Of a stretch of 64,000 nt of DNA, positions 27,678 to 36,816 are shown one piece after another. The stretch lies in assembly GCA_023053545.1 (NCBI GenBank), contig JAKZAN010000066.1, forward strand, positions 62,001 through 126,000, written 5' to 3'. The notes under the pieces were generated by a model. The model was not told where the DNA came from. It saw nothing but the letters and a program-made list of their open reading frames with translations, and did no database searches. Made by a program: the position numbers and the translations under genes. Source of the DNA: Lepidurus packardi (taxonomy: Eukaryota > Arthropoda > Branchiopoda > Notostraca > Triopsidae). How positions within the stretch are numbered: position 1 is the first letter of the stretch; each line of letters starts with the position of its first letter.

Positions 27678-28841
27678 ATGAAGTTATCAGTTGTTATTTT
27701 AAACTACAATGTCGCATTCTTTTTGGAGCAATGCTTGCACAGTGTTTGCAAGGCAGTTGCGCCAATTGATGCCGAAATTATTGTGGTGGACAATGCCTCT
27801 TCAGATGAAAGTTGTGAACGGGTTAGCCGGTTGTTTCCATCGGTACGCTTAATTGCCAATCCAGAAAACAGCGGTTTTCCAAAAGGCAATAATATTGGGG
27901 TTGCTGCTGCCAAAGGCGAATACATTTGTATCCTAAATCCAGACACGGTTGTCGCTGAAGATACTTTTTTGAAAGTATTGGCATTCGCTGAATCAAAAGC
28001 AGATTTGGGTATTGTGGGGGTGAAGCTAGTAGATGGAACAGGAAATTTTTTACCAGAATCTAAACGTGGAATCCCAACACCTTATGTCGCTCTTACAAAG
28101 ATTTTTGGATTGTATAAAATCTCAAAAAGACACTTTGGCAAATATTATGCTTCTCATTTAAAAGAAAATGAAACCGGTAAAGTCGAAATATTAGTGGGTG
28201 CGTTCATGGTCATGAAAAAGTCATTGTATTTAGAAATTGGCGGTTTCGATGAAGATTGCTTTATGTATTCTGACGATTTGGATCTGTCGTATTCCGTGCT
28301 AAAAAAGGGTTTTTCCAATTATTATTTTGCCGGAACAACTGTCATTCATTACAAAGGAGAAAGTACAACACGGGACACCGCATATATGACCCGATTTCGC
28401 GACGCCATGACATTTTTCTACAAAAAGCATTTTGGTGGTTCTCCATTTTTCGAATTTTTCATGAAAATTGGTGCTTATGCATTTACGTTCTTAAAAAAAC
28501 ACAAAGTCCCACCCGCAACAAAACCTGTTTCCCACATTTTGTTGGTCAGCAATAACAATGACTTGGCAATTGCAATTCAAAATCAATCCGGTATTCCGGT
28601 CGAACTCATCGCGATTAGCAATCTGAAGTCACCAGAAAAGCGCAATGCGGAACTTATTTTCGACGTTTCCACGACAGATTATAAATCGGCAATTGCAACA
28701 ATGGCTCTTCTTTCGAATGCAAATTTGACCTTTAAATTTGCGCATCCAAGCTCCAATTTCTTGATTGGCAGCAATTCAAGTGATGGAAAAGGGATGATTG
28801 TGCACTTAGCTGACACCGTTCAGCACCATTTGAAAGGCTAA
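27678..28841 (+). CDS. Family 2 glycosyltransferase (rhamnosyltransferase-like)
   Basis: 387 residues. GT-A fold signatures: LSVVILNYNVAFFLEQCLHSV, VDNASSDESCERV, NSGFPKGNNIG, ICILNPDTVV (DxD-like metal site), and GAFMVMKKSLYLEIGGFDED with SDDLDLSYSVLKKG. This pattern is that of rhamnosyl- and related transferases that build polysaccharides or glycolipids at the inner membrane face. The last 110 residues are extra and unlike the catalytic domain. Monocistronic, with a -7 box 5 bp before the ATG. Confidence 0.88.
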   Translation: MKLSVVILNYNVAFFLEQCLHSVCKAVAPIDAEIIVVDNASSDESCERVSRLFPSVRLIANPENSGFPKGNNIGVAAAKGEYICILNPDTVVAEDTFLKVLAFAESKADLGIVGVKLVDGTGNFLPESKRGIPTPYVALTKIFGLYKISKRHFGKYYASHLKENETGKVEILVGAFMVMKKSLYLEIGGFDEDCFMYSDDLDLSYSVLKKGFSNYYFAGTTVIHYKGESTTRDTAYMTRFRDAMTFFYKKHFGGSPFFEFFMKIGAYAFTFLKKHKVPPATKPVSHILLVSNNNDLAIAIQNQSGIPVELIAISNLKSPEKRNAELIFDVSTTDYKSAIATMALLSNANLTFKFAHPSSNFLIGSNSSDGKGMIVHLADTVQHHLKG

Positions 28842-28924
28842 AAACAACGTTTTCGTAACCCAACTACATTTTTTTTTATTAATTTCGCAAACAGAAATCA
28901 AAAAACACCTTCGGGTTAAACGAT

Positions 28925-30226
28925 ATGGCAAGATTTGAATTGAAATTACCGAAAATGGGCGAAAGTGTAGCGGAAGCTACCATTACCAACTGGCTTAAAG
29001 AAGTTGGCGACACCATCAATGTGGATGAAGCAGTATTGGAAATAGCAACTGATAAGGTAGACAGCGAAGTGCCGTCTGAAGTTTCGGGTGTTTTGATTGA
29101 GAAATTATTTCAAAAAGACGATCTTGTACAAGTTGGACAAACCATTGCTATAATTGAGGTAGCAGGAGCAGGAGAGGCACCAGCCCAAGCTTCAGCGCCA
29201 GCCGCGGCAGCGGAGATCGAGAAAACGGTTGAAGCAGTGAAAGAAATGGTTGCAGCACCAGCTGCAGCAGCGGCCTCAAACGAGGATTATCAAAAATCAG
29301 AAAAGTTCTTTTCGCCATTGGTTAAAAACATGGCAAAGGAAGAAAATATTTCAATTGCTGAATTGGAAAGCATTCAAGGAACAGGCAACGAAGGCCGTGT
29401 GACGAAGAATGACATGTTGGCCTACATTGCAAATCGTGGTAAAGCTCCAGCTGCAGTGCCAGTAGCAGCAAAAACAGCAACTCCAACGCCTGCAGCAGCG
29501 CCAAAATCAGTTAATGGTGAAGACGAAATTGTTGAAATGGACCGCATGCGAAAGCTGATTTCTGGTTACATGGTAGCGTCGCTGCAAACCTCTGCACACG
29601 TGCAGTCTTTCATTGAAGTAGATGTGACTGCAATCTGGAATTGGAGAGAGAAAAACAAAAATATTTTTGAAAAGAGAGAAGGCGAGAAGCTTACTTTTAC
29701 ACCAATATTCATGGAGATCGTTGCGAAAGCACTAAAAGATTTCCCAATGATGAATATTTCTGTTGAAGGCGATTACATCATCAAAAAGAAAAACATCAAT
29801 CTTGGAATGGCTGCAGCCTTGCCAAATGGTAACTTAATTGTACCTGTAATTAAAAATGCAGATCAGTTGAATATCGTGGGTATGGCAAAAGCCGTAAACG
29901 ATTTGGGTAACCGCGCGAAAGCAGGTAAATTGAAACCAGACGATACACAAGGTGGTACTTATACGGTTACGAATGTTGGAACATTTGGAAGTGTTTTTGG
30001 CACGCCAATTATCAACCAGCCGCAAGTTGGGATCTTGGCATTGGGCGCCATCAGAAAAGTGCCAGCAGTTATTGAAACGCCAGAAGGTGATTTCATCGGG
30101 ATTCGCAAAAAAATGTTCTTATCGCACAGTTATGACCACAGGGTTGTGGATGGTGCTTTAGGCGGAAGCTTTGTGAAACGCGTTGCTGAATATATGGAGG
30201 CATTCGACGAGAATCGAACGATATAA
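28925..30226 (+). CDS. 2-oxo acid dehydrogenase E2 (lipoyl acyltransferase)
   Basis: 433 residues. One N-terminal lipoyl domain with the lipoylated Lys in IATDKVDSEVPS (about residue 43), an Ala/Pro-rich linker, an E1/E3-binding domain (FFSPLVKNMAKEENISIAEL), a second Ala/Pro linker and the catalytic acyltransferase domain ending in SYDHRVVDGALGG (HxxxDG). A single lipoyl domain and standalone placement suggest the branched-chain 2-oxo acid enzyme, not pyruvate dehydrogenase. No E1 or E3 gene is nearby. Followed by a strong terminator. Confidence 0.9.
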   Translation: MARFELKLPKMGESVAEATITNWLKEVGDTINVDEAVLEIATDKVDSEVPSEVSGVLIEKLFQKDDLVQVGQTIAIIEVAGAGEAPAQASAPAAAAEIEKTVEAVKEMVAAPAAAAASNEDYQKSEKFFSPLVKNMAKEENISIAELESIQGTGNEGRVTKNDMLAYIANRGKAPAAVPVAAKTATPTPAAAPKSVNGEDEIVEMDRMRKLISGYMVASLQTSAHVQSFIEVDVTAIWNWREKNKNIFEKREGEKLTFTPIFMEIVAKALKDFPMMNISVEGDYIIKKKNINLGMAAALPNGNLIVPVIKNADQLNIVGMAKAVNDLGNRAKAGKLKPDDTQGGTYTVTNVGTFGSVFGTPIINQPQVGILALGAIRKVPAVIETPEGDFIGIRKKMFLSHSYDHRVVDGALGGSFVKRVAEYMEAFDENRTI

Positions 30227-30228
30227 TT

Positions 30229-30256
30229 TAAAACCGGCTTAGGCCGGTTTTTTTGT
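30229..30256 (+). terminator. Terminator after the E2 gene
   Basis: aaaaccggc/gccggttttt stem, 4-nt loop, seven T's. Confidence 0.85.
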
Positions 30257-30257
30257 G

Positions 30258-30372
30258 TCATAAAGTCATAAAGTCGTAAAGTCTTAACGTCGTAATGTGC
30301 TGCGGCAATAACGTCTGATGTCTCATTTTTAGAATGCTAACAGCTAACGGCTAAAAGCTGACAGCTAAAAGC
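30258..30372. repeat. Intergenic word repeats (taaagtc and agctaa types)
   Basis: 30258-30298 holds five 9-bp words of the taaagtc family (gtcataaag, tcataaagt, cgtaaagtc, ttaacgtc, gtaatgtg). 30342-30372 is a second series built from agctaa/agctga units (acagctaacggctaaaagct). Both lie directly between the E2 terminator and the -7 box of the exonuclease gene. Confidence 0.6.
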
Positions 30373-30379
30373 ATTTTAC

Positions 30380-30387
30380 TATCTTTG
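30380..30387 (+). promoter_or_regulatory. -7 box of the exonuclease gene
   Basis: tatctttg matches TAnnTTTG exactly, 19 bp before the ATG at 30407. Confidence 0.5.
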
Positions 30388-30406
30388 TGGCTCAAAACAA
30401 CTTTAC

Positions 30407-31183
30407 ATGGAACTGAAACTACACAAGCCGATTTGCTTTTTTGACCTTGAAACCACTGGAATTGACATTGGTAAAGACAGAATTGTTGAGATTTCAATTT
30501 TTAAAGTGTTTCCAAACGGAACAAAAGAAAGCAAGACTTGGTTGGTTAATCCAGAGCGCCCGATCCCGGCTGAAACGACTGCTGTGCATGGCATTACAAA
30601 CGAAAAAGTGGCGAATGAACCGACTTTTAAGGAGTTGTCACATGTGATTTACAACATGATTAAAGATTCGGATTTGGCTGGATACAACTCGGATCGTTTC
30701 GATATTCCGTTGCTAGCTGAAGAAATGTTGCGCGCTGGCGTTGATTTTGAAATGAAAAACCGTGTTTCAGTGGATGTTCAAACGATTTTCCATAAGAAAG
30801 AAGAGCGAACTTTGAGCGCGGCATATCGGTTTTATTGCAATGAAACACTTGAAAACGCGCACAGTGCCGAGGCAGACACGTTGGCTACTTACGAAATCTT
30901 AAAATCGCAGTTGGAGCGCTATCCAGATTTACAAAACGACATGAAATCGCTTTCAGAATATACAACTCGGAAGAAAGCAGTTGATTTTGCGGGTTTCATA
31001 ATTTTGGATAAAGACGGCGAGGAGTGTTTCTCGTTTGGAAAGCACAAAGGGATGAAAGTTGCAAATGTGCTGGATAATGAGCCGGGTTATTACAACTGGA
31101 TTCAGAATGCTGATTTTCCGTTGTATACTAAAAAAGTGCTGACCAGTATTAAATTGAAGCGCTTGAACAATAAATTAAGTTAG
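30407..31183 (+). CDS. DnaQ-like 3'-5' exonuclease with extra C-terminal domain
   Basis: 258 residues. DEDDh exonuclease motifs: ExoI CFFDLETTGIDIGKD (D and E), ExoII AGYNSDRFDIPLL (D), and ExoIII HSAEADTLATYEIL (His and D). AVHGITNEKV is also typical. About residues 205-258 form a small C-terminal domain (FSFGKHKGMKVANVLDNEPG, YYNWIQNADF) like that found on some exonucleases of the exoX/DUF3820 type. Probably acts in DNA repair or proofreading. First gene of a likely run with the FAH hydrolase and Hpt genes. Confidence 0.88.
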   Translation: MELKLHKPICFFDLETTGIDIGKDRIVEISIFKVFPNGTKESKTWLVNPERPIPAETTAVHGITNEKVANEPTFKELSHVIYNMIKDSDLAGYNSDRFDIPLLAEEMLRAGVDFEMKNRVSVDVQTIFHKKEERTLSAAYRFYCNETLENAHSAEADTLATYEILKSQLERYPDLQNDMKSLSEYTTRKKAVDFAGFIILDKDGEECFSFGKHKGMKVANVLDNEPGYYNWIQNADFPLYTKKVLTSIKLKRLNNKLS

Positions 31184-31199
31184 ATTAAACAGTAATTTT

Positions 31200-31811
31200 A
31201 TGAAGATTATTTGCATCGGACGAAATTATGTGAAGCATATTGAAGAGCTTAAAAACGAGCGTCCATCGGAGCCTGTGCTATTCTTGAAGCCAGATTCGGC
31301 TGTTGTCATTAAAGGAAATCCTTTTGTAATACCCGAATTCACGCAAGATGTGCATCATGAGATTGAGCTTATTGTTAAAATTTGCAAGGTTGGGAAGTAT
31401 ATCGACAAGAAATTCGCACATAAATACTACAATGAAATTAGCGTGGGTATCGACTTTACTGCACGCGATTTGCAGCAACTACTGAAAGACAAGGGGTTGC
31501 CTTGGGAGAAATCGAAGGCGTTTGATGGATCGGCGGTGATTGGAGAATTTGTGGAAAAAAGTGAGTTCACTTCACTAGAAAATCTTAAATTTGAGTTGAG
31601 GAACAACGGAGAGCCCGTGCAAAAAGGGGATTCAAGTTTAATGCTGTGGCAGATTGATGATATTATTGCTTATGTGTCCCAATATTTCACCTTAAAAACA
31701 GGCGATATTATCTTTACTGGAACCCCTGAAGGCGTAGCAGCTGTGAAAACTGGCGACGTCTTGGAAGGATTTCTGGAAGGAAACCAACTATTTAGAATAC
31801 CAATCAAATAA
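31200..31811 (+). CDS. Fumarylacetoacetate hydrolase-family protein
   Basis: 203 residues, the single-domain size of acylpyruvate hydrolases (YcgM, FAHD1). Metal-binding acidic residues are visible in VHHEIELIVKICK (ExE) and GIDFTARDLQ; substrate-loop LPWEKSKAFDGSAVIG and the C-terminal TGDIIFTGTPEGV are diagnostic. It would hydrolyse acylpyruvates or decarboxylate oxaloacetate in the cytoplasm. The stop overlaps the next ATG at 31811. Confidence 0.9.
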   Translation: MKIICIGRNYVKHIEELKNERPSEPVLFLKPDSAVVIKGNPFVIPEFTQDVHHEIELIVKICKVGKYIDKKFAHKYYNEISVGIDFTARDLQQLLKDKGLPWEKSKAFDGSAVIGEFVEKSEFTSLENLKFELRNNGEPVQKGDSSLMLWQIDDIIAYVSQYFTLKTGDIIFTGTPEGVAAVKTGDVLEGFLEGNQLFRIPIK

Positions 31812-32155
31812 TGGCATTACATTATAATTTAGCAAAAGTTTACGCATTGTCTGAAAATGACACTGAGTTTGTGCACCAAATTTTAAATCTGTTTGTGACT
31901 GAAGTGCCAAGTGACTTACAACAAATTGCGAGCGGCATTAAGAATAAAGATTATCAACAAGCACATGCCTACTCCCATAAAATTAAACCTACTTTAGATT
32001 TATTAGGGTTGAACATCGCTTTTGAAGACATTTTGCTCATTGAATCCTGGGCAAAAAGGAAGGGAAAACGACGCGAAATTAAGGATACATTTGAAAGTGT
32101 TTCGACCCAAATTGAAAAGGCGGTTAAAGAAATCAAAAAGGATTTCGAAATTTAA
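31811..32155 (+). CDS. Hpt (histidine phosphotransfer) domain protein
   Basis: 114 residues. The helical sequence carries [17 protein letters not shown] with the phospho-acceptor His and the conserved Lys three residues on, as in stand-alone Hpt proteins of multistep phosphorelays. No partner kinase or receiver is adjacent; the closest receiver-only protein is at 48325. Overlaps the FAH gene by one base. Confidence 0.82.
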   Translation: MALHYNLAKVYALSENDTEFVHQILNLFVTEVPSDLQQIASGIKNKDYQQAHAYSHKIKPTLDLLGLNIAFEDILLIESWAKRKGKRREIKDTFESVSTQIEKAVKEIKKDFEI

Positions 32156-32171
32156 AAATCATAAATCAAAT

Positions 32172-32203
32172 CTCCATTGGATATGCAAATATTGAGTGGA
32201 GAT
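32172..32203 (+). terminator. Possible terminator before cinA
   Basis: aatctcca/tggagatt stem with a long AT-rich loop followed by a short T run. The gap to cinA is only 18 bp, so attenuation or read-through is possible. Confidence 0.4.
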
Positions 32204-32220
32204 TTTTGCATCTACTGTAT

Positions 32221-33471
32221 ATGAAAGCAGCTATTGTTACCATTGGTGACGAGATTTTAATTGGTCAAATTGTGGATACCAATTCAGGCTTTATTGCCAA
32301 ATCATTGGATAGAATTGGAATCGAAGTAGCCGAAATGGTTTCGATTTCAGACAACAAAAACCACATTCTAGAAACCTTTGGTCGCCTTCAAGATGAGGTC
32401 GATTTAGTGCTCATAACAGGCGGATTGGGTCCCACTAAAGATGATATTACCAAGAAAACATTCTGCGATTATTTCGAAGATGAATTGGTTATGAATGAGG
32501 TCGTTTTGCAACACGTGACAGATTTAATAGAAGGTATTTTTAAACGGCCAATCACGAAAATGAATCAAGACCAGGCGCTTGTGCCATCGCGGTCTATTGT
32601 TTTGCATAACCAATACGGTACGGCGCCCGGTATTTGGATGAAGAAGGGCGAAACAGTTTTTATTTCGTTGCCCGGCGTTCCTTATGAAATGAAAGCGATT
32701 GTAGAAGATGAAATCATTCCGAAACTTGTAATGGAATACAAAAGGCCTTATATTTTGCATAAAACCATCCTGACATACGGCGTTGGGGAAAGCATGATTG
32801 CAGAGCAAATTGCCGATTGGGAAAACAACCTTCCAGAAGCCATTAAGCTGGCTTATTTGCCCGCCCCAGGCCGAGTTCGCCTTCGCTTGTCTGCCCGGGG
32901 AACCAACAAAGAACAATTGGAATCTCTGATTGCAGCGAACGTCGAGTCGCTCAAAATGATTATTGGCAATATAATTACTGGATTTGATGAAGACGAAACA
33001 ATCGAGGTTTCAGTCGGTAAATTACTCGCTAAAAACAACCAGACAATTGCGACGGCTGAAAGCTGCACTGGGGGTAAAATTGCGCAAACAATTGCAAAAA
33101 TTGCTGGCGCCTCTCGATATTTCAAGGGCAGTATCGTGGCATATAATGCAAAAATAAAAGAAGATTTGTTGGGAATTGAACCTGGTCTAATTGCAAAACA
33201 CAGCGTTGTTAGTGCCGAAGTTGCGCAAGCGATGGCGTTGTCTGTTCAACAAAAAATGGAAGCCGATTTTGCAATAGCAACCACCGGAAATGCAGGCCCC
33301 ACAACGGATGACACCGATAAAAATGTTGGAATCGTTTTTATTGCGATTGCCACGCCAAGCGGCATTTTTGTCGAAGAGTTCAATTTTGGACAGCCCCGAG
33401 AAAAAGTAATCGAGCGAACGGTCAACAAATCCTTGGAAATGTTGCGAAAAGAAATTTTGAAAAAAGGCTAA
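32221..33471 (+). CDS. cinA: CinA, competence/damage-inducible protein with nicotinamide-nucleotide amidase
   Basis: 416 residues from ATG 32221 ([20 protein letters not shown]); five residues upstream in frame are not needed. The N-terminal MoCF-like domain has GDEIL and [11 protein letters not shown]. The C-terminal amidase domain (about 255-416) has [33 protein letters not shown] with catalytic Ser and Lys, and [12 protein letters not shown]. The enzyme recycles NAD by deamidating nicotinamide mononucleotide. Stands before rpmB on the same strand. Confidence 0.92.
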   Translation: MKAAIVTIGDEILIGQIVDTNSGFIAKSLDRIGIEVAEMVSISDNKNHILETFGRLQDEVDLVLITGGLGPTKDDITKKTFCDYFEDELVMNEVVLQHVTDLIEGIFKRPITKMNQDQALVPSRSIVLHNQYGTAPGIWMKKGETVFISLPGVPYEMKAIVEDEIIPKLVMEYKRPYILHKTILTYGVGESMIAEQIADWENNLPEAIKLAYLPAPGRVRLRLSARGTNKEQLESLIAANVESLKMIIGNIITGFDEDETIEVSVGKLLAKNNQTIATAESCTGGKIAQTIAKIAGASRYFKGSIVAYNAKIKEDLLGIEPGLIAKHSVVSAEVAQAMALSVQQKMEADFAIATTGNAGPTTDDTDKNVGIVFIAIATPSGIFVEEFNFGQPREKVIERTVNKSLEMLRKEILKKG

Positions 33472-33477
33472 CATTTT

Positions 33478-33508
33478 TTTGTAACACTCAATATTTTTCG
33501 TTTCTTTG
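33478..33508 (+). promoter_or_regulatory. Promoter of the rpmB cluster
   Basis: tttg at 33478-33481, 19 bp, then tttctttg at 33501-33508: the Bacteroidota layout TTTG-N19-TAnnTTTG with one mismatch, 36 bp before the rpmB ATG. Confidence 0.65.
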
Positions 33509-33544
33509 CACCCTGATTTTGATTAACGATAAAAGATAAGCATA

Positions 33545-33781
33545 ATGTCAAGAGTTTGTGACCTAACGGGTAAAAGAGCGATGGTAGGAAATAATGTTTC
33601 CCACGCGATGAATAAAACTAAGAGAAAGTTTTCTGTAAACTTAGTGAAAAAGCGTTTTTACCTTGCTGAAGAAGACAGATGGATTACTCTAAGAGTAGCA
33701 GCATCTACGATAAAAACAATTAACAAAAATGGAATTGATGCTGTTTTGAAAAAAGCGCAGAAAGAAGGATTTATTAAATAA
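33545..33781 (+). CDS. rpmB: Ribosomal protein L28
   Basis: 78 residues. [27 protein letters not shown] and RRF-type basic patches are characteristic of L28. Structural protein of the large ribosomal subunit. First gene of the rpmB-rpmG-DUF4295 cluster, which is conserved in Bacteroidota and here leads on to ftsY. Confidence 0.96.
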   Translation: MSRVCDLTGKRAMVGNNVSHAMNKTKRKFSVNLVKKRFYLAEEDRWITLRVAASTIKTINKNGIDAVLKKAQKEGFIK

Positions 33782-33814
33782 TCTTTTTCCAACTAAATAT
33801 ACAGTAATAGCAAG

Positions 33815-33997
33815 ATGGCAAAGAAAGGCAACAGAATCCAAGTGATTTTAGAATGTACCGAGCACAAAGGAACTGGTCTTCCAGGAACTTCACGTTACAT
33901 CACAACGAAAAACAAAAAGAACACTCCAGACCGACTTGAAATCAAAAAATTCAATCCGATCTTGAAGAGAGTAACTGTTCACAAAGAAATTAAATAA
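33815..33997 (+). CDS. rpmG: Ribosomal protein L33
   Basis: 60 residues. [21 protein letters not shown] and [20 protein letters not shown] are the L33 signature. It lacks the CxxC pair of zinc-binding L33 forms, having only one Cys. Cotranscribed between rpmB and DUF4295. Confidence 0.96.
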   Translation: MAKKGNRIQVILECTEHKGTGLPGTSRYITTKNKKNTPDRLEIKKFNPILKRVTVHKEIK

Positions 33998-34041
33998 TAA
34001 TTAGAAGTTTTTATTTTAAAAATTTCAAACACATTTAAGAA

Positions 34042-34194
34042 ATGGCAAAGAAAACCGTAGCAACGTTACAAACATCTTCGAAAAGATTATCAAAAGCCAT
34101 CAAGATGGTAAGATCTCCAAAAACTGGTGCTTACACTTTTGTTGAAAGCATTATGGCTCCTGAAATGGTTGATGAATTCTTGAAAAAGAAATAA
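34042..34194 (+). CDS. DUF4295 small basic protein, Bacteroidota ribosomal cluster
   Basis: 50 residues, MAKKTVATLQTSSKRLSKAI to FLKKK, coded between rpmG and a terminator. The family is always found after rpmG in this phylum. To my knowledge it corresponds to the extra large-subunit protein called bL38 seen in a flavobacterial ribosome structure; I hold that identification as probable, not certain. Confidence 0.88.
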   Translation: MAKKTVATLQTSSKRLSKAIKMVRSPKTGAYTFVESIMAPEMVDEFLKKK

Positions 34195-34213
34195 TTATCC
34201 GTTATATTCAATA

Positions 34214-34247
34214 CAAAGCTACTTTCTTTTCGGAAGTAGCTTTTTTA
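34214..34247 (+). terminator. Terminator of the rpmB-rpmG-DUF4295 operon
   Basis: aaagctactt/aagtagcttt stem with a T run, 20 bp after the DUF4295 stop. Confidence 0.85.
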
Positions 34248-34335
34248 TTTTATATATTTAAGTCTATTTTTATAAATTTAAGTCCGTTTTTGAAAAATTA
34301 GGAGCAGAAAATTTCCAATTTCCAGGCGGCATTGG

Positions 34336-34430
34336 TCCTGCTGTTCGCTGCAATCTTTATTGCGAGGATATACACAATATAAAGTATATTAATTAATCGC
34401 AATAAAGGATTTACGCTGCCATCAGAGCTA
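34336..34430 (+). repeat. Dispersed hairpin element, copy A
   Basis: tcctgctgttcgctgcaat, then CTTTATTGCG (34355-34364) pairing perfectly with CGCAATAAAG (34398-34407) over a 33-nt loop, then gattacgctgccatcagagcta-like right end (34408-34430). Same plan as copies B (43370-43471) and C (50928-51026), with a different but still perfectly paired stem. Confidence 0.7.
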
Positions 34431-34470
34431 TATAACAAATGCATATCATCCAATAAAATCCCATATATTC

Positions 34471-35451
34471 ATGAGCTTTTTTAAAAAAATATTCTCATCA
34501 GAAAAAAAGGAATCTTCGTTTGACCAGCAAACAAAGGATACACTCGACAAAGGTCTTGAGAGATCAAAATCGAGCTTCTTCAGCCAACTCACAAAAGCAG
34601 TTGCAGGCAAAAGTAAAGTGGACGATGATGTTCTTGATAACTTAGAAGAAGTATTGGTCTCATCCGACGTCGGTGTCGAGACCACACTAAAAATAATCAA
34701 ACGCATCGAAAAACGCGTCGCAGAGGATAAATACCTCGGTACTGACGAACTTAACCGAATACTTCGGGAAGAAATAGCAGCCTTACTTTCAGAAACAAAT
34801 ACTGGAGAAGCTACAACTTTTGATATTCCAGCCAACAAGAAACCATACGTAATTATGGTTGTTGGTGTAAATGGCGTTGGCAAAACAACAACCATCGGGA
34901 AGCTGTCAAGCCAATTCACGAAAGCAGGTTACAAAGTCGTGCTAGGCGCGGCAGATACATTTCGTGCAGCCGCAATAGACCAACTGCAGATTTGGGCAGA
35001 TCGTGTGGGTGTTCCAATCGTAAAACAACAAATGGGAAGCGATCCAGCATCAGTCGCATTCGATACGCTGCAGTCAGCTGTTACGCAAGGAGCAGATGTC
35101 GTTATAATCGACACAGCTGGCCGCTTGCATAACAAAGTAAACCTGATGAACGAATTAACAAAAGTTAAAAGGGTAATGCAAAAAGTTGTCGATGATGCGC
35201 CTCATGAAGTGCTATTGGTCTTGGATGGTTCAACAGGTCAAAACGCTTTCGAGCAGGCAAAACAATTCACAGCCGCAACGGAAGTTACTGCTTTGGCTGT
35301 GACAAAATTAGACGGAACAGCAAAAGGCGGTGTCGTGATTGGTATCTCTGATCAGTTCCAAATTCCAGTTAAATATATCGGGGTGGGAGAAGGTGTCGAC
35401 GATTTACAAGTATTTAACAAGCATGAATTCGTAGATTCATTTTTTAAATAG
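34471..35451 (+). CDS. ftsY: FtsY, signal recognition particle receptor
   Basis: 326 residues. Short N domain (acidic region minimal), then the SRP GTPase: G1 VGVNGVGKTTTIGKLSS, GAADTFRAAAIDQLQIW, DTAGRLHNKVNLMNEL, LAVTKLDGTAKGG and GVGEGVDDLQVF. It docks SRP-ribosome complexes to the Sec translocon. It has no long acidic A domain, as is common in Bacteroidota. The upstream 220 bp contain a terminator and a dispersed hairpin element. Confidence 0.96.
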   Translation: MSFFKKIFSSEKKESSFDQQTKDTLDKGLERSKSSFFSQLTKAVAGKSKVDDDVLDNLEEVLVSSDVGVETTLKIIKRIEKRVAEDKYLGTDELNRILREEIAALLSETNTGEATTFDIPANKKPYVIMVVGVNGVGKTTTIGKLSSQFTKAGYKVVLGAADTFRAAAIDQLQIWADRVGVPIVKQQMGSDPASVAFDTLQSAVTQGADVVIIDTAGRLHNKVNLMNELTKVKRVMQKVVDDAPHEVLLVLDGSTGQNAFEQAKQFTAATEVTALAVTKLDGTAKGGVVIGISDQFQIPVKYIGVGEGVDDLQVFNKHEFVDSFFK

Positions 35452-35457
35452 AGAAAC

Positions 35458-35631
35458 ATGATCAAAATCTTTAAAGAAAAGCCAGTTTTCATTTACCTTT
35501 TTGGCGCGACGGTTGGTTCAGCTGGGCGTTTTATTCCAAAAACATATGCTTTACTTTACTACAGCGTTGCGATAATTGCAATCGTAATCACATTGACCGG
35601 CATCATAATGCACTTGCGCAAAAGAGATTAA
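35458..35631 (+). CDS. 57-residue membrane protein after ftsY
   Basis: ATG 35458 to TAA 35629, six bases after the ftsY stop, so probably cotranscribed. Sequence starts MIKIFKEKPVFIYLFGATVG and has a second hydrophobic stretch (LLYYSVAIIAIVITLTGIIM) before the tail HLRKRD: two helices with a basic end. No known family recognised. Its stop overlaps the stop of the convergent serine hydrolase gene by four bases. Confidence 0.6.
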   Translation: MIKIFKEKPVFIYLFGATVGSAGRFIPKTYALLYYSVAIIAIVITLTGIIMHLRKRD

Positions 35632-36710
35632 TTGTAAATCGCGCTGATTTTCTGCCACAATACTTCATCAAAGTCAGATAGGGCCATGTTGCTACCGTCT
35701 GCAGCGTCACCCATTCGAATGACGACCATTTTCTTTGATGGCACTACATAGATTTTTTGGTCATTTTTCCCTAAGGCCATATACATATCGTTTGGACCTG
35801 TAGGTATTATGCTTCCAGTAAATTGGAATTGGCTTTGTGGCAATCGGAAAGTGTTTTTGCCATTCAGCCAAAATAAATATCCATAAGCTTGGTTTAGCGC
35901 TTGCGAAGTTGTTGTTGCTCGCTGTAAATATGACTCGTTGATGATTACTGTTTCGTTCCATTTTCCTTTCGCGAGCAACATTAAGCCAAATCGAGCCATA
36001 CTTCTGGTGTCGCTCCAATAAACACTCAATCCGCCGTTCTGAATCCACGCGCCAGACATTCCAATCTTATTGCGCAATGCTGTATTAAAGTAGTTTTGCC
36101 ATGTCTGATTACTTGCAGCAGCAACAACATCCTGTAATTTCACATAGACGTTGTGATAGGCCCAACGGGTACCAGCATCTGCTAGATATTGCAAATTATT
36201 AGGTGAAACATCATCGCCCAATGCATCATTCAAACCAGAAGTCATTGATAGCAAGTGGCTGTTCTTAATTAGATTTTCCTTTGCCAGCGGAATACTTGTC
36301 CATCCGGTCCCAAGGTAATCGGAGACTTTATTATTTGTGCTTAAAAAACCATCTTGTTCGGCAATTCCGGTTGTAATTGCAGTTAAGGTTTTTCCAGCGC
36401 TTGCCCAATACCAAGGTGAAGTTGCAGTATGCCCATTTAAGTAAAACTCCAAAACTATTTTGCCGTCCACTAAAAGCATAAAACTTTTGGTGTGTTTTAG
36501 TTCCAAATAAGTTCGCAATTGGTCGATTGCAGTTGTATTGTACCCCAACGATTGTGGCGTGGTTGTTTCCCAAATTTGACTGCCATTTGGCGGAAAATAT
36601 AACGTTGGTAATGTTGGATCAGGTGCTGGCTGGGTTGCATTGTCGCTGCTGCATGACGCGTTAATTAAAAGCAACATTGCTAAGCTGTGAAAGACAATGA
36701 ATCGAAACAT
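35628..36710 (-). CDS. Serine hydrolase lipoprotein, beta-lactamase/class C fold
   Basis: 360 residues. Lipobox in LLINASCSSD (Cys about 19), so envelope-anchored. The SxxK motif is SAGK in WYWASAGKTLTAITTGIAEQDG; the Tyr-x-Asn element is YHN in TRWAYHNVYVKLQ; the third motif is not clear. The family (PF00144) includes class C beta-lactamases, esterases and DD-peptidases; this branch is usually of unknown substrate. Single gene; no resistance role should be assumed. Confidence 0.85.
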   Translation of the reverse strand: MFRFIVFHSLAMLLLINASCSSDNATQPAPDPTLPTLYFPPNGSQIWETTTPQSLGYNTTAIDQLRTYLELKHTKSFMLLVDGKIVLEFYLNGHTATSPWYWASAGKTLTAITTGIAEQDGFLSTNNKVSDYLGTGWTSIPLAKENLIKNSHLLSMTSGLNDALGDDVSPNNLQYLADAGTRWAYHNVYVKLQDVVAAASNQTWQNYFNTALRNKIGMSGAWIQNGGLSVYWSDTRSMARFGLMLLAKGKWNETVIINESYLQRATTTSQALNQAYGYLFWLNGKNTFRLPQSQFQFTGSIIPTGPNDMYMALGKNDQKIYVVPSKKMVVIRMGDAADGSNMALSDFDEVLWQKISAIYN

Positions 36711-36816
36711 ATCAGAAATTATAAATTGAATTAATGTTGCTAATATATGAAAATGTATGTTGACATTTGCCTTCTAAAATTGCTGTCGAATTTTAAAAAA
36801 AAATTACTTTTACATC

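Noticed and set aside
35628..36710. Beta-lactamase resistance gene
   Set aside because: Only the fold and SxxK are shared; the family is mostly esterases and peptidases, and the third motif is not recognisable.
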